Shown in pieces: positions 21,772 to 34,352 of a DNA stretch of 64,000 bases. Position numbers and translations under genes: made by a program. The DNA comes from Solen grandis (lineage: Eukaryota; Mollusca; Bivalvia; Adapedonta; Solenidae): positions 55,689,145-55,753,144 of the forward strand of contig CM037788.1 of NCBI GenBank assembly GCA_021229015.1, given 5' to 3'. The notes beneath the pieces were generated by a model. That model made no database searches. It was not told where the DNA came from and saw only the letters and a list, made by a program, of their open reading frames with translations. The first letter of the stretch is position 1, and each line of letters begins with the position of its first letter.

Positions 21772-21806
<35 letters not shown>

Positions 21807-21915
21807 ATACAAGTGTTAGTATTAGTAGTAGTAGTAGTAGTAGTAGTAGCAGTAGTAGTAGTAGTAGTGGTAATAGAAGTAGTAGTAGTAATGTTACGTC
21901 ATTGGGCAAAATAAT
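21195..21915 (+). repeat. Direct duplication with GTA/GTT trinucleotide arrays
   Basis: Two direct copies (~21200-21440 and ~21635-21935) share gttgatattaatgcgtttga, aataaatcgagact and cacaacgcttcttt. The second carries an expanded (GTA)n block (21775-21870). Poly-Val and poly-Leu ORFs here come from the trinucleotides. Inverted counterparts lie at ~24880-25530. Confidence 0.8.
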
Positions 21916-22133
21916 TCTCGCATATACACGCACACAGTATATTGAATATTTTTTTGTTGGGAGCAAAACTCATGAATAAAACAATTTAAGGACTAGAAAC
22001 TTGAAACAAATATGATAGCACGTTGAAGCAGTGAAGCTACTATTTTAAAATTATCTCCCCTTATTTTTCTATTGCATTCTCAGAAAGGGGTGTAGTGTTT
22101 TCCGAACACATCTTGATATGTTTATAATCATAT

Positions 22134-22760
22134 CACTGACTGACTGACTGACTGACTGACTGATTGACTCACTGACTGACTCACTCACTCACTCACTCAC
22201 TCACTCACTCACTCACTCACTCACTTACTCATTACTCACTCAATTACTCATTTACTCACTCACTCACTCACTCACGCAATTACTCACTTACACACTTATT
22301 CTCTCATTTACTCACTCAATTACTCATTTACTCACTCAATTACTCACTCAGTTACTCAATTACTCACTCATTACCCACTCAAATACTCATTTACTCACTC
22401 GGTTACTCACTTACTCACTCAATTACTCATTTACTCACTCAATTACTCACTCAGTTACTCACTTACTCACTCAATTACTCAATTGCTCATTTACTCACTC
22501 AATTACTCATTTACTCACTCACTCAATTACTCATTTACTCACAATTACTCATTTACTTACTCAATTACTCACTTGCTCACTCACTTACTCCCTCAATTAC
22601 TCTTTCCATTACTCATAAACTCATTTACTCACTCAATTACTCACTCATTACTCACTCTCACTCAACTACTCATTTACTCACTCAATTACTCACTCAGTTA
22701 CTCACTTACTCACTCAATTACTCTTTCAATTACTCATTTACTCACTTACTCAGTTACTCA
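22134..22760. repeat. ACTC/ACTG tetranucleotide-derived satellite (left)
   Basis: It begins as (ctga)n and passes into (ctca)n, then into a mixture of actcactcaatt and actcatttactc phrases. It is mirrored at ~23320-24490, where the block is about twice as long. Predicted Leu/Thr/Ser-rich peptides are artefacts. Confidence 0.92.
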
Positions 22761-22764
22761 CTCA

Positions 22765-23290
22765 ACACTGCCTCCACCCTCCACCACCTCCACCACTATC
22801 TCTACCACCCCACCTCCACCCTCCACCACCACCTCCACTTCCACCCACCACCACCACCACCACCCACCACCACCTCCACCCTCCACCACCACCTCCACTT
22901 CCACCCTCCACCACCACCTCCACCACCACCTCCACCCTCCACCACCTCCACTTCCACCCTCCACCACCACCTCCACCACCACCTCCACCCTCCACCACCT
23001 TCACCACCACCACCACCACCACCACCCTCCACCACCACCTCCACCCTCCACCACCACCCTCCACCACTCACTACCACCACCTCCAACCACCACCTCCATC
23101 CCCCTTCTCCACTCCACTTCTTATCGTTTATTTCGGAGCTCCACCACTTCCACCCTCCACCACCTCCACTTCCCTCCTCCACCACCACCTCCACCACCAC
23201 CTCCACCCTCCACCACCTCCACCCTCCACCACAACCCCACCCCCCACCCCCACCACCACCCCACCACTCACTCCACCACCAGGGTGGGGG
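22765..23290. repeat. CCACCT-rich minisatellite at the palindrome loop
   Basis: Impure repeats of ccaccacctccaccctcca, strongly strand-asymmetric (C-rich on plus). The piece 22762-22820 (ctccaccactatctctacc) reappears inverted at 23283-23330, so the unpaired loop is ~22820-23283. The long Pro/His ORFs on plus and Gly/Trp/Val ORFs on minus are not genes. Confidence 0.9.
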
Positions 23291-23319
23291 TGGGGTGGTA
23301 GAGATAGTGGTGGAGGGGG

Positions 23320-24490
23320 GGGCAGTGTTGAGTGAGTATCGAGTAAAGATAATTGATGATAAGTAGTAACTGATAGTAATTGAGTGGTAAATGAGTAGTT
23401 GGTGAGTAATGATACCTGAGGGGAGAAAATCTATTTCAGTGAGAATGATTGAGTAATTGAGTTAGTAAATGATTTTTGAGTGGAAATTGAGTAAAAAGTG
23501 AGAAACTGAGTGATAATTGAGTGAGTAAATGAGTAATTGAGTGAGTAAGTGATAACTGAGTGAGAAAATAGTAATTTGATGAGAATGATATAATTGAGAA
23601 ACTGAGTGATAATTTTAAAATTTTGCGTGGTAAATGATAAGTGAGAAATTGATGGTAATGAATAATTGGGGATTTATTGATGAGCAAATGAAAAAATTGA
23701 GGGAGTAAGTGATGAGCAAGTGAGAATTAGAAAGTAAATGAGAAAATTGATGGTAAATAGAAATTGAGGAGAAATGAGAATTGAGTAGTAACTGGGGAGT
23801 AATTGAGTGAGAAAAATAGTAATTGAGGAGTAACTGAGTAACTGAGTGAGAAAATTTGGTTTTGATGAAAAAGATGAGAATTGGAAATGGGGAGTAATTG
23901 CGTGCGTAAATGAGAATTGGTGAGTAAATAGTATTTGATAGTAATGAGTGAGTAATTATTAACGATGAGTAAGTTAGTAATTGCGTGAGTAAATGATAAG
24001 TAGTAATTGAGGAAAAATGAATAATTTGTGAGTTATTGATGACAAATAGTAATTGAGGGAGTAAGTGAGTGAAAAGTGGTAATTGATAAGTAAATGAGTA
24101 ATTGGTGAGTAAAGATAATTGAGTGAGAAATGATAATTGAGGAGTAACTGAGTGAGTAATTGAGTGATAAATGGTAATGAGGAGTAAGTGAGAAACTGAG
24201 TGAGTAAAGGTTTATTTGATGAGTAATGATGATAATTAGTAACTGAGTAGTAATTGCGTGCGAAATGAGTAATTGAGTAAGAAATTGAGTATAAATGAGA
24301 ATTGCGAGTTATTGATGGTAAATGAGTGAGAAATTTGGGGGAGTAAATGAGAAATTTGATGAGTAAAGAGAAATTGAGAGTGAGTAATTGAGAGAATAAG
24401 GTGTGAGTAATTGCTGAGTAGTGGAAAATAGTAATTGATGGTAAGTGAGAAACTGAGCGATAAGTGAGTGAGTGAGTCATCAGTCAGCAT
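23320..24490. repeat. GAGT-rich satellite (right counterpart)
   Basis: The reverse complement of the 22134-22760 family, with gagtaattgagtgagtaaat phrases, but less regular, with scattered single-base losses. It ends in cagtcagtcatcagg, mirroring the start of the left block. Length 1.17 kb against 0.63 kb on the left. Confidence 0.88.
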
Positions 24491-25222
24491 CATGATCAAT
24501 CAGTCAGTCATCAGGATATAAAATTATAAACAACAAGATGTGTTCGGAAAAAACCTACACCCCTTTCGAAATAAATAAAAAAATAAGTGGAATAATTTTA
24601 AATATAGCTTCACTGCTTCAACGGCTACATATTTGTTTCAAGTTTCTAGTCCTTAAATTGTTTTATTCAGAGTTTTGCTCCCAACAAAAAAATATTCAAG
24701 TAGATAGTTTTCAGTTGTTATCTTGAGAGAAATTTATTGTAACATTTAATAAGGGGAGATAATTAAAAATGAATCAAGGTAGGTTACATTTATTGGATTG
24801 CACTTTCCCCAAACTCACAATCTTTTATATTTAAAGTTTCCATTCAATATCTGTGTGGTGTAATGCGAGAATTATTTTGCCCCCAATGACGAACATTACT
24901 ACTACTATTTTATTACCACTACTATACTACTACTGCACTACTACACTACACAATAAAACACTTGTATTACTACTACTACACTACTACTACTTATTACATA
25001 AACAACAACTACAAAAAAAAAATTTAAAAAAGCTTGTGACAACACAACATCTCATTTTTTCAAAAGCATTTAAAACAACAAAAAACATCACACGACAACA
25101 AAAACTACTACTTCGTTTCATTTATTGATAAACAGGAATTATAACCGAATATTATTAGACTTAAAACGAATTTCGTCATTGCAACAACAACAACTAATAC
25201 TTCAACCCCGCGGATTGACAAA

Positions 25223-25253
<31 letters not shown>

Positions 25254-26649
25254 ACTCGATTTCTTTCATGGAGGGGGAAAATCGATATTTTAAGCGTGCG
25301 CGTGTAATCGAGGGTTATTTTTTTCCCCAGTACGTAACATAATACTACTTCTACTACTACTACACTACAACAAATACTTACTACATAAACAACAACAAAA
25401 ACAAAATGTAAAGAAGCGTTGTGATAACACTTTAGAGTCCGATTTTTTCAAACGCATAAAAATCAACATGAAAAAAAAATCACCTCAAACTATACACACT
25501 ACTTCGTCCACTACGTTTGGGTAACACCAGTATAATTATGTAAAATAATTTTCAACGAAAAGAACTCATAAATAAATATAGCCTAAATAGAAGTTTTTTA
25601 ATACACCGGCTTTCGTACCGGGTCCCCGGGAATTTTCGCAACTTTTTCACATAGTTTTAGCAAATTTTCGCTCAAATCTTTCAAGAAAGATACGAGCCAG
25701 TGAAATATGCGCCCCGAGGGGCGCATTTCATATAAAATAAAAATTCCCCACGTTAAAAAAAAATAACGTTTTTTTCGGGAAAAGATTATTCAAACGATTT
25801 TATGCGATTTTTGTATACTATAGTAAATGCGTAACATCCATATTTTTTTCGTTAAACCGTTAAAACAGCGCGCACTCGTGAAGAGAGAGAGGAGAGAGAG
25901 AGAGAAAAGAGAGAGAAGGAAAGGGGGGGGGGGGTTATATTTCGTTTCCAATGACGCGTTCGACGATTGGGCGGTTTTAATTTTGACCGTTGTGTATGGG
26001 CCCGGGGAACTTCGTAAAGGAAAAATCGATCGCGAGACAGACTTGAAATTCCGATATTTTAAACGAATGATATTTTTTTAATAATTTATTTTTTCATTTT
26101 ACTCTCGTAGTTCCGCCTTATTTTACTGACTTCCAGTCTTTATAAAAGAAGACCTACGAATAATATTGCCGAGAGAGAGGGGAAAATGAGAAATAAAACA
26201 AATAGGTATATACCCGATATTATATCGTTAAAAACAATGATAAAAATGTAATCCGACATAGATTATCTGAAATTCAACAAGTAATATAATTGCAATAGAG
26301 AGTGAGAGAATTAATAGAATAGAGAGGATTAATACGCGGAGAGAGAAACGAACGATAGAACATACACGCGTACAAAACGCGCGCACAACGGGGAAATATG
26401 ACGAGAAATCAGAAAAATGAAGAAAAACGAGCATTAATATACAGAGAGAGAGAGAGAGAGTCTCGTACACATTCGTTTTATGTCAATAATCGATAACGCA
26501 ATACTCTAACCTGTATACCCGCGTTTACAATTTTTAATCATCGAGCCAGTCACGAGATGTAATTATTAATATTATTGTGAAGTCGACAAGGATCCCGCGG
26601 GCGAAACTGCGTTTTCCCATATCGAACTAATAGTGAGTAAATTCTAACT

Positions 26650-28465
26650 AGAATCGCAATCGCGATATCATCGGTTTTCGAAACAGCAATTAAATTCAGT
26701 TCACGAGTCGCATGATTCGAAAAACATTTCTTCGTTCAATTGCTTGTTGATACTGTTAACAGTGATCTTTCAAACGTTTCTGTCGCAATGTTTAAGAAGA
26801 CTTTTTACCCAAGAGAGTATTGTTGAGTATTACCTGTCATTATGAAATCGCGATATCATCAGTTTTCATGAAAGCAATTCCATTCAGTTCATGAGTCGTA
26901 GATTCAAAAACATATTTCTTCGTTCAATGGCTTGTTGAATACTGAAAACCCAGTGATCTTTCAAACATTTTTGTCGCAATGTTTAATCAGACTTTTTACC
27001 AAGAAGAATACTTTGAGTATTACCTGTCTGTTATGTAGTCGTAAACTTGAAACTTTTTTACGGACTTCGGGTACTGCAATGTTATATGTGTGTTTTGCTT
27101 TAGATGGAGACAAATGACAATTGTATTCGATAAACAACAATTGCAAACGACAAACAACAGTATAAAATGACACACGACAATGCAATATGCCACTCAACAC
27201 TATTACGAAAACGTTGCATTGAATTACTTTTATTTTCATGAAATATCGCATTATCTTTTTTTAATCATTTCAAATTGATGTCACCGATGAACAGATGCAA
27301 AAAAAATCGCATAAAAAAACAGACCTTCATTTTTTTTTTAATTATTTAAAAGTGATTCAAGCTAATCGCCCCCCAAACGGGAAAATGGAACCAAAACTGA
27401 TAAAATTTTTTCTATTAGGACCTAGCAAAGCAGCAAGAAATGGGAAAAATTGTTCAATTAAATATAAAAAATCGCACTAGCCCCAACTTTCCCCTATTTC
27501 TTATACATCAATTTTGAAGCATAAAACCTGATTTACAATTTTTCCCCCAAAAAAGGATAAAATTTTGGACTGCCTTTAAAATGACCAAATCAAGCCCGAT
27601 CTTCAAATCTAAACATCATTAAAAAACTTTTCTGAAACTAAATCTTTTGTTCTATTTTTTTTTATGAATTTTTTTTTGTTTTTGAGCAAATTTCAAGCCG
27701 AATTGATATAAAAATTATCCTAATATGACCTTGACCTTCCCCAAATTAATTTTTTACTTTTTATATCATGTGACACTTAAGAACATAGTTTTACATTAAA
27801 TGTGAAAATTTCATAAAATTTGAACTAAAAATAAAGTCAGGAGCTGAAAAAAATCTTAACAGCATCCCTTTTGAAAATTTTTGATTTTTCAAAAAATTTT
27901 GGTTAAGTTTGACCGCGAACTGTGGACAAACCATGCTTTTCCCAAATTTCGCCACCCCATATTTTTTTGTGGTAAAAGTTTTGAAAAATCATATGCAACA
28001 AACAAAATTCTTTAATCTCAATTCCAAAAAAAATGGGCATTTTTTTTCGTAGACCTACCCCATTTTCACTGTTTTTTGCGAGGTTCGAACATTAAACCCT
28101 TTCCCGTAGTCAAAAAGTTTTATATAGGGCAGTTTTTTGAAACCTATCATTTTTGATTAGGCTTTTGACAAGGAACAAAATTTCAAAAAACCACATCTAA
28201 AACGAACCTCAAATAACAGTTATTGCATTTGTAGATTTTTTTCAAACGCCCCCTAGCGGAAAAAAATAAGAAAAAAATGAAAATTTTCTCAACGTTGGGA
28301 AACAAGTTCAGATAAATATAAGGAACTGGTAAAAATTTCATAATTGGGGCTTTTTTCTATCATGGTGAATGCTGTTCAAAAAAAAGGGGTTAGAAAAATA
28401 ATAATAAAAAAATAAAACAGAAGAAGAACAATAGGTTTTCGCACTGCGAGGTGCAAAAAACCAAA
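26650..28465. other. Right-arm-only insertion in the palindrome
   Basis: Absent from the left arm, where the corresponding junction is near 20040. It starts with two ~187-bp direct copies (26660 and 26847: cgcgatatcatc...ttcatcg-type, with cttcgttcaatggcttgttg). The remainder (27260-28465) is saturated with 5-10-base homopolymers. No coding sequence is supported. It is either a haplotype-specific insertion or unpolished sequence. Confidence 0.6.
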
Positions 28466-28622
28466 TTTAAGGGATGCGGATTCCATCGCTTTTTACGCCG
28501 AATGGTTTTTTAACCGTGCCCCTCAAAAGTCACGTGACCTCGTTAAAGGGGGGGGGTCGTTTTTCCATCTAATACATCGGTCATTTATAATACTGTACAG
28601 TATGACATATATTTTTTAAAGT

Positions 28623-28960
28623 TACATAGCCTTCAATTCGCAAATAACTTTAAAAAAAATCTGTTTTTGCGTAGAATCTTTACATCCCAGAGTATTTTTT
28701 CTTTTCCCCTTACCTTTTTTTCCATAGAAAAATACGCCTGATGACCTCTTTTTATGGGTAGCGACATATTTCACCCAAACCCTTCCCATTATAAACGCTT
28801 CGACTTTTTTTTTAAACGCCATATTTTTCGATTTAAACGTTTTAAAAAAACTTTTTTAAATTGTCCGAAAGTGGATTTTTTTCGTTTAAAACCATCGTTT
28901 AATAAAAATTTTTGGTCTTCATCGTTGGTTTTCTACACGTTTCGTAAACGCCATTTTGTA
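28623..28960 (-). pseudogene. Mirror copy of the 107-codon ORF, frameshifted
   Basis: The reverse complement matches 19564-19887: VKYVAT, the LGCKD region and the end CELKAM are recognisable. Several homopolymer insertions break the frame. The lesions are nearly all in A/T runs, which points to sequencing error at least as much as to genuine decay. Confidence 0.7.
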
Positions 28961-29586
28961 CATCTCGTATCCGAGAAAAAATTTTTCAAAGATATAAAGG
29001 GGTTTTCTACTAGGGAAAAGGTATATATCCGCATAAGTGGGCGGGTAAAAAAGCCAAGTTTTTAAAAGCCCCAATGACCCGTGACCCTAAAATAATCACG
29101 CGAAACCCCGTTTAAAAAAGGGGGGTCGGTGGCCCCCCCGATATAAATTTAACAAAACGCTCCGACCTAGAACTTTTTTTTCCCAAAAAACGCTTACGTT
29201 TTTTTTACCTCGTTAATCCCGTTAAAAAACTGGATAATTATTGGGATCGATTGAAGACGTCAAAGCACGGCGCTGCGGGGTCCGCGCGGAGTCTGATATT
29301 ATGGTATCGATTGAAGACGCCAAAGCACGGGGCTGCGGGGGCCGCGCGTGGGGTCCTTATTATGGGGAACGATTGAGACGTCATGCGTGCTTTTAGTTAT
29401 CCAAGCTAAACCAAGCGTAAAGTCGTTTTCCCCCCCCAACCCATTGATATAACTACTACCATTTATTAAAAAATTGGGGCCGGATCCGCTGCGTTTAACT
29501 CTTTTTTACGGAAAAAACGGGAATTCACCCCCAAACCCCCTTTTAAAATTTGTTTTTTATTTTTAAACTCCCCCCGAGCATAAACT

Positions 29587-30322
29587 AAGGGTGAGCTTTT
29601 TGGGGTACTTGATTGTCCGTCGTCCGTCAACAATTTTTTGTTTAAAACCCCTAGAGGCCACAATTTTTATCCAATCCTTTTCCCCAAACTTGGTCAAATG
29701 TTTGTCTTCACTCTTGATAATATCTTGATCCCTTTTGAAAATGGGGGCAGGTTGGGGTCCAAAAGTAGGTCAGTAGGTCAAATCTTAGAAAAATCTTTTT
29801 TACACACTAGAGGGGCCCCAATTTTTATCCAATCTTCCTCAAACCCTTTGGGCAAATGTTTTTTCTTAATGATATCTTGAACCCTTTTGAAAATGGGTCA
29901 GGTTTTGGGTCAAAAAGTAGGTCAGTAGGTCAAAAACTTAGAAAAAAAAACTTGTTTACACACTAGAAAACCACAATTTTGATCCAATCCCTCAAACTTG
30001 GTTTAGATTTTTGTCTTTATATATCCCAGAACCAGTTTGAAAAAAGGGGGGAGCGGGGCAGAAAACAGGGCAAATCTTTGAAAAAAACTTGTTTTTTCTC
30101 TGAGGGCAACCCTTTTTGGTCCAATCCCTCCCCAAACTTTGGGAGAAAAGTTTGTCATCATGAAAATCTTTTGTGGGAAAGGGGGCAGAAAAAATTTCCC
30201 GAACATTGTTTCACCCCTCATCTTTATTCCCTTTAAACAATCTGTTTTGGGACAGGCAATGAATGATACTTTTTTTCAAGGGGGAGCGAAACCCAGGGCC
30301 ATCTTGGCCCTCTTGTTCAATA
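29587..30322 (+). mobile_element. Hairpin-ended tandem-repeat element (copy 3), low quality
   Basis: It starts at gtgagctttttggg...gtccgtcgtccgtcaac and has internal units of ~155 bp with gtaggtcagtaggtcaaa and tacacactagagg. It ends in the 3' hairpin gggccatcttggccc followed by tcttgtt. This is the same terminal design as 39375-40928. Homopolymer errors are frequent. Confidence 0.75.
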
Positions 30323-30571
30323 TGAAAGGAAATGAAAAAGTTGTTATAGTTCCGGGCCCATATACTGTAATATATTCAATTATTTTAAAAATATTGAGTC
30401 CGAATCCGCTGCTTTCTACATAAATTTAAAAAGGAATCGATTGCATCAACACAAATTTTTAAAGATTTATTAAGCTCATTCATTCTCCTTCAAAAGTGGT
30501 ATTTTTTCTTTTTTAAAAGGGATTTGAAAAAAAAAATTTTTTAAATGGATCCGTAAAAACCCCTTTTTTAT

Positions 30572-30671
30572 NNNNNNNNNNNNNNNNNNNNNNNNNNNNN
30601 NNNNNNNNNNNNNNNNNNNNNNNNNNNNNNNNNNNNNNNNNNNNNNNNNNNNNNNNNNNNNNNNNNNNNNN
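30572..30671. other. Assembly gap (100 N)
   Basis: Exactly 100 N, a conventional placeholder for a gap of unknown size. Sequence quality looks poor up to its left edge and normal on its right, so the right arm of the palindrome is probably the unpolished end of a contig. Confidence 0.97.
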
Positions 30672-33600
30672 TCAACCAAGCTGTCACAAGTCACCTATTG
30701 CTATACCTGGCTGGTAGCCTTGACCCTCTTGAATAGGGTTGTTTTGACAGTCGACCTAGCTATCTTGATTGGAGGGGTTAGGGGAGTTTGTTATTTACGC
30801 CTGGCTGCATCCACATGCTATGGAGTGGTATTTCGCCATCCTGCAACTATGTGCTCTCACTGTTTGTGCATACAGTGATATTGTCGTGTAGGTACTGTAG
30901 TGTTGGTGGAATACAGGAGAGGTAAATATAATATTGTCACGTGTTTCCTTGTTTTCGCATCATAGTTGTGTTTACTACAGTTGCTCAGATATACCAGATA
31001 ATAGGTGGATGTATAATTTCCTCTGGTATTAGTGTGAAACTTAGATTGGAATAGGCACAACTGTATGGATTTTCAAGTTCTTAATTGGAAGGTAAATGCA
31101 TGTGTAATGAATTAAAAGACTCTTTTTATTATAACTGATACAATGTTTTGACAATCCAAACCCTATCCATTTGATCAAGATGAGAGTCATCATTTTTGTG
31201 GTGATTTGGGCTAGTGTGATAGAAATTGCGTAAGACTATAAATTCATAATTTAATTGTATCATTAGTTTGATCAGTAACACTTCCAGGTTTTATATTCAT
31301 TCTTGATTTTGTTTTAATACATCTACGTCCTCTCATTGAAACCCTAGTTATGCTTCAGTTCCAAATTTGTTGAATGTCATACTGCTACAATCAATTGTCT
31401 TTTGATTTTATATAGACTTATAGGCTATGACCATCAAAATTTGGACCAAAGGTACAGTTTTTGTTTTTAATTTAGATTATCTTGTTGCATTTTTGCATGG
31501 ATTATGTATTCAATGTGACTATGCTATAATAATTATTAGGCAATGTCTCGCAGGTGATTGATTTCAGTGCCATCTTGCCTCTTGTTTCAAATAATGCTTG
31601 CAGTGTATGGATAAAACTCAAACTATCACATTTAATAATTTAAAAGAAAAAGACTTTGCTGTACAATGTAATAAAAATATTAAGAACAAATGAATCCATA
31701 AGGAAACTCAAAACATTCTCATGAGAAATCCATTATTAATATTTTGAAAAATGAACTTACTCCTGAAGAAGTGCAAGTGAAGATAAAATGGACATAAAAA
31801 AACAACCCAGAGTTGGTAAATTACATAAAATAGAGAAATATTAAGTTACCGCCTTGGAATGGTCAGTCTGAAAAAGATCAAGTTGGGTGCTAAAAATCAG
31901 GTTTTAAGGTGCCCCAACCTTGTATGTCCTGATGGTGTTTCTTTTAGATGAACAGTGTAAATGAAAATATTCCATCAAAGTGAATATTGACAACAATGTT
32001 GCAAAAACACAAAATATGACTCTAAACTTTCAACTCCAGAATTCTGCCAGACATGGATACAACTAATAAAGTGTATGGAAACAGCCTTATCAACAATCCA
32101 GAAACATTTAGAATGTAAATGAAAGTAGGCAAATGTTGTTTACATGTAAGTAGTAATTCTAGATCAAATAATTTTTTTTAAAATTTTTTTTAACATCCAG
32201 TTCAATTCAACACAACATTACATTTCTTACTATATCACTGTGTACATCAATTCACAATATTAAAAAAAAAAAAAAAAAAAAAAAGGTCATGTTAACATTT
32301 ACAAAATTAGGAGAAAAAAATGCTTGGTTATTGTATAGGAAAGTTGTTGGTACGGTGTGGATATTGTCATCTGAACAATCCATATCATGTGACAGATCAG
32401 TTTTGGAAATGCAGACAAAATGGAATAGACCTAGTGATCATTATAGCTTTATACATATATATACATATAGCTGGCATGGAAGAAATGTTTTTCTGTAATT
32501 TGAACTTTTTTTATCTTGAAAATGTGTCATTTTTTTATTACATGTCAATTTATATAAATATTCATCTCTGATATTATTTAACCCTTATTATCAAAACTAA
32601 TCTGGATAAAGGTAAAAACTTTTTAAGGCATATTAGAAAAAACACTACCAACATAATCACATGTAATTATACCTTTTTACAGCTTGAAGCCTTCTTGTTT
32701 GAAATTGCTCAGATATTACCCATATATTACTTTATATATATGCAAGTAATGCCCTCCAGATGAATCTAGGCTTAAGTGATAAATTATTCAGATTAAAGGT
32801 TTACATTAACTGTCAAAGTTGGACTGCATGTAGATTGGTTTAATGTCTAGTGGTTTATACATTGATGAAAGTGACCAAAGGCAATTAGATGAAAACAAAT
32901 GCTTTCAGGTTTTGGAGCTTAACTTATCCGGTTTGATGGAGATTTATCAGGGGTGTGGGTCATACTGACCTCAAAATTTCTCCATGTGCTCTCACTGTGA
33001 TCTGTCAGTTTGTAAGGTTTATCAGTAAAAGCTGTACTGTTCTTGCCTGCATTGTTCATTTTGTAAGGGCGACCTTGAGCAGTCAGTCATATGACTGTTG
33101 CCATAGAAATGGAAAAAAAATCAAAGTATGTGAGGGGGATTGCTCAGTTATTCTGGAGCTTTTGTCTTTCCATAGAAAACATTGATGTTATAATTTGGCA
33201 GTTAAATGGAAAGGTATGTAGATTATAGTTATGGGTTTGAACAAAAAGTAGCGCATGAAACCATGCATTTATGTGTCCATTAAATTAGTCTTAATATAGA
33301 TACAAAATTCGTTGAACTCTTAATCATGCTTTTATCAGTACTATTAATATTTTAGAAAATTAAATATTTCCAAATCTGAACACGTTTAAACTGTTCTGAT
33401 CATTAATTTCTTGTGCAATAGTGTGAAAAAAAACACACAAAAACAGGGATTCAGGTGCAGTATAATTTATTTCAAAATTAAAAAAGCTGTTAGATAGTAT
33501 TTCAAATGAATACTCATTCAGTTTGTTGACACTGTGTGCTTTGATGAATGTAGCCCAGGTATTGGGTATGGACATGATGATCCCATCAAGCCGACAAACA

Positions 33601-34119
33601 TACACATATCTTGTTTTATCTTCCTTGTTAAGATAAGTTCAGTTTTCAGAAAATGCATGTAATCTTAAATTTGACTTCATGCGCAAATTCTAGTCAGATG
33701 TCATATGCTGTTGTTTAATAAATCATATGGCCATACTTAATTTGGAGCTTGAAACCGCACAGTTCACAGAGCCGGATCCAAGAGTTCAGGTTAGGGGGGC
33801 GCTAAATAAAAAAAAGATGTAGGCAGTGACAGTGCAAGCAGCTGGACTCTTAGCCCAAGCCGTGAGAAGGGTGTTGTTCCGGTTGGACTTGGGATCTGGG
33901 TGAACTCCTCTGTGAAATATTTTAATTTAAAGCTGTGAAATAGTGCATTCTGGTGAGATTTTTGTGTGTTGTGTGTCAAAATTTATGTATGGTTGGGGAA
34001 ATCATGAGGGAGCGCTGTCTATTTTCGAATAGTTCTTTTTTTTTCTTTTTTTTTATGAAAATAAGGCGCAAAATATCTGAAGTTGACTTGTTTACTTATA
34101 CCATTGTTTTTTGTTTCAG
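30672..34119. other. Non-coding stretch upstream of the first visible kintoun-like exon
   Basis: Probably intron, given the phase-0 acceptor at 34119. No exon with coding character was found. A 24-base poly-A run lies at 32262-32284. The short ORFs are AT-driven. Confidence 0.5.
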
Positions 34120-34318
34120 GCGAAGCTGTTTTTGACAGCCGATAACCTGACACGTCAGTTAGATCAATTGCAGGAGGAAGGGGAGACAAGCATGGTCCAG
34201 ACAGAGAAGCCCCATGATCCCCACCACACTAGGGACATTGTCCAGGTCACGGATCTCAGTCCAAAGAAACTCACCATCAAAATCAACAAGGTAATACACA
34301 TCTCCCTCCACCCACACC

Positions 34319-34352
<34 letters not shown>

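Larger units (their letters stand above)
19068..29459. repeat. Giant imperfect inverted repeat (palindrome)
   Basis: The left arm, 19068-~22820, is repeated as reverse complement in ~23283-29459. Anchors: tcaatgggttggggagaaaa near 19080 against its inverse near 29440; the ORF at 19564 against 28623-28960; gtcgacttcacaataatatt near 20108 against 26580; and gcaaaactcatgaataaaac near 21963 against 24660. The loop is a ~460-bp CCACCT-rich minisatellite. The right arm has ~1.8 kb absent from the left (26650-28465) and a longer simple-repeat section. It becomes rich in homopolymer indels toward the N gap, so either a real inverted duplication or a fold-back read artefact is possible. Confidence 0.9.

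Noticed and set aside
22134..22210. CRISPR-like or telomeric array
   Set aside because: Simple (ctga)n/(ctca)n repeats without spacers, and not a TTAGGG-type telomere.
22758..23206. Gly/Trp/Val-rich minus-strand ORFs
   Set aside because: They are the complement of the CCACCT minisatellite.
22483..23301. 272-codon plus-strand ORF rich in Ser, Thr, Pro and His
   Set aside because: It follows the period of the ACTC and CCACCT repeats; no non-repetitive coding sequence is present.
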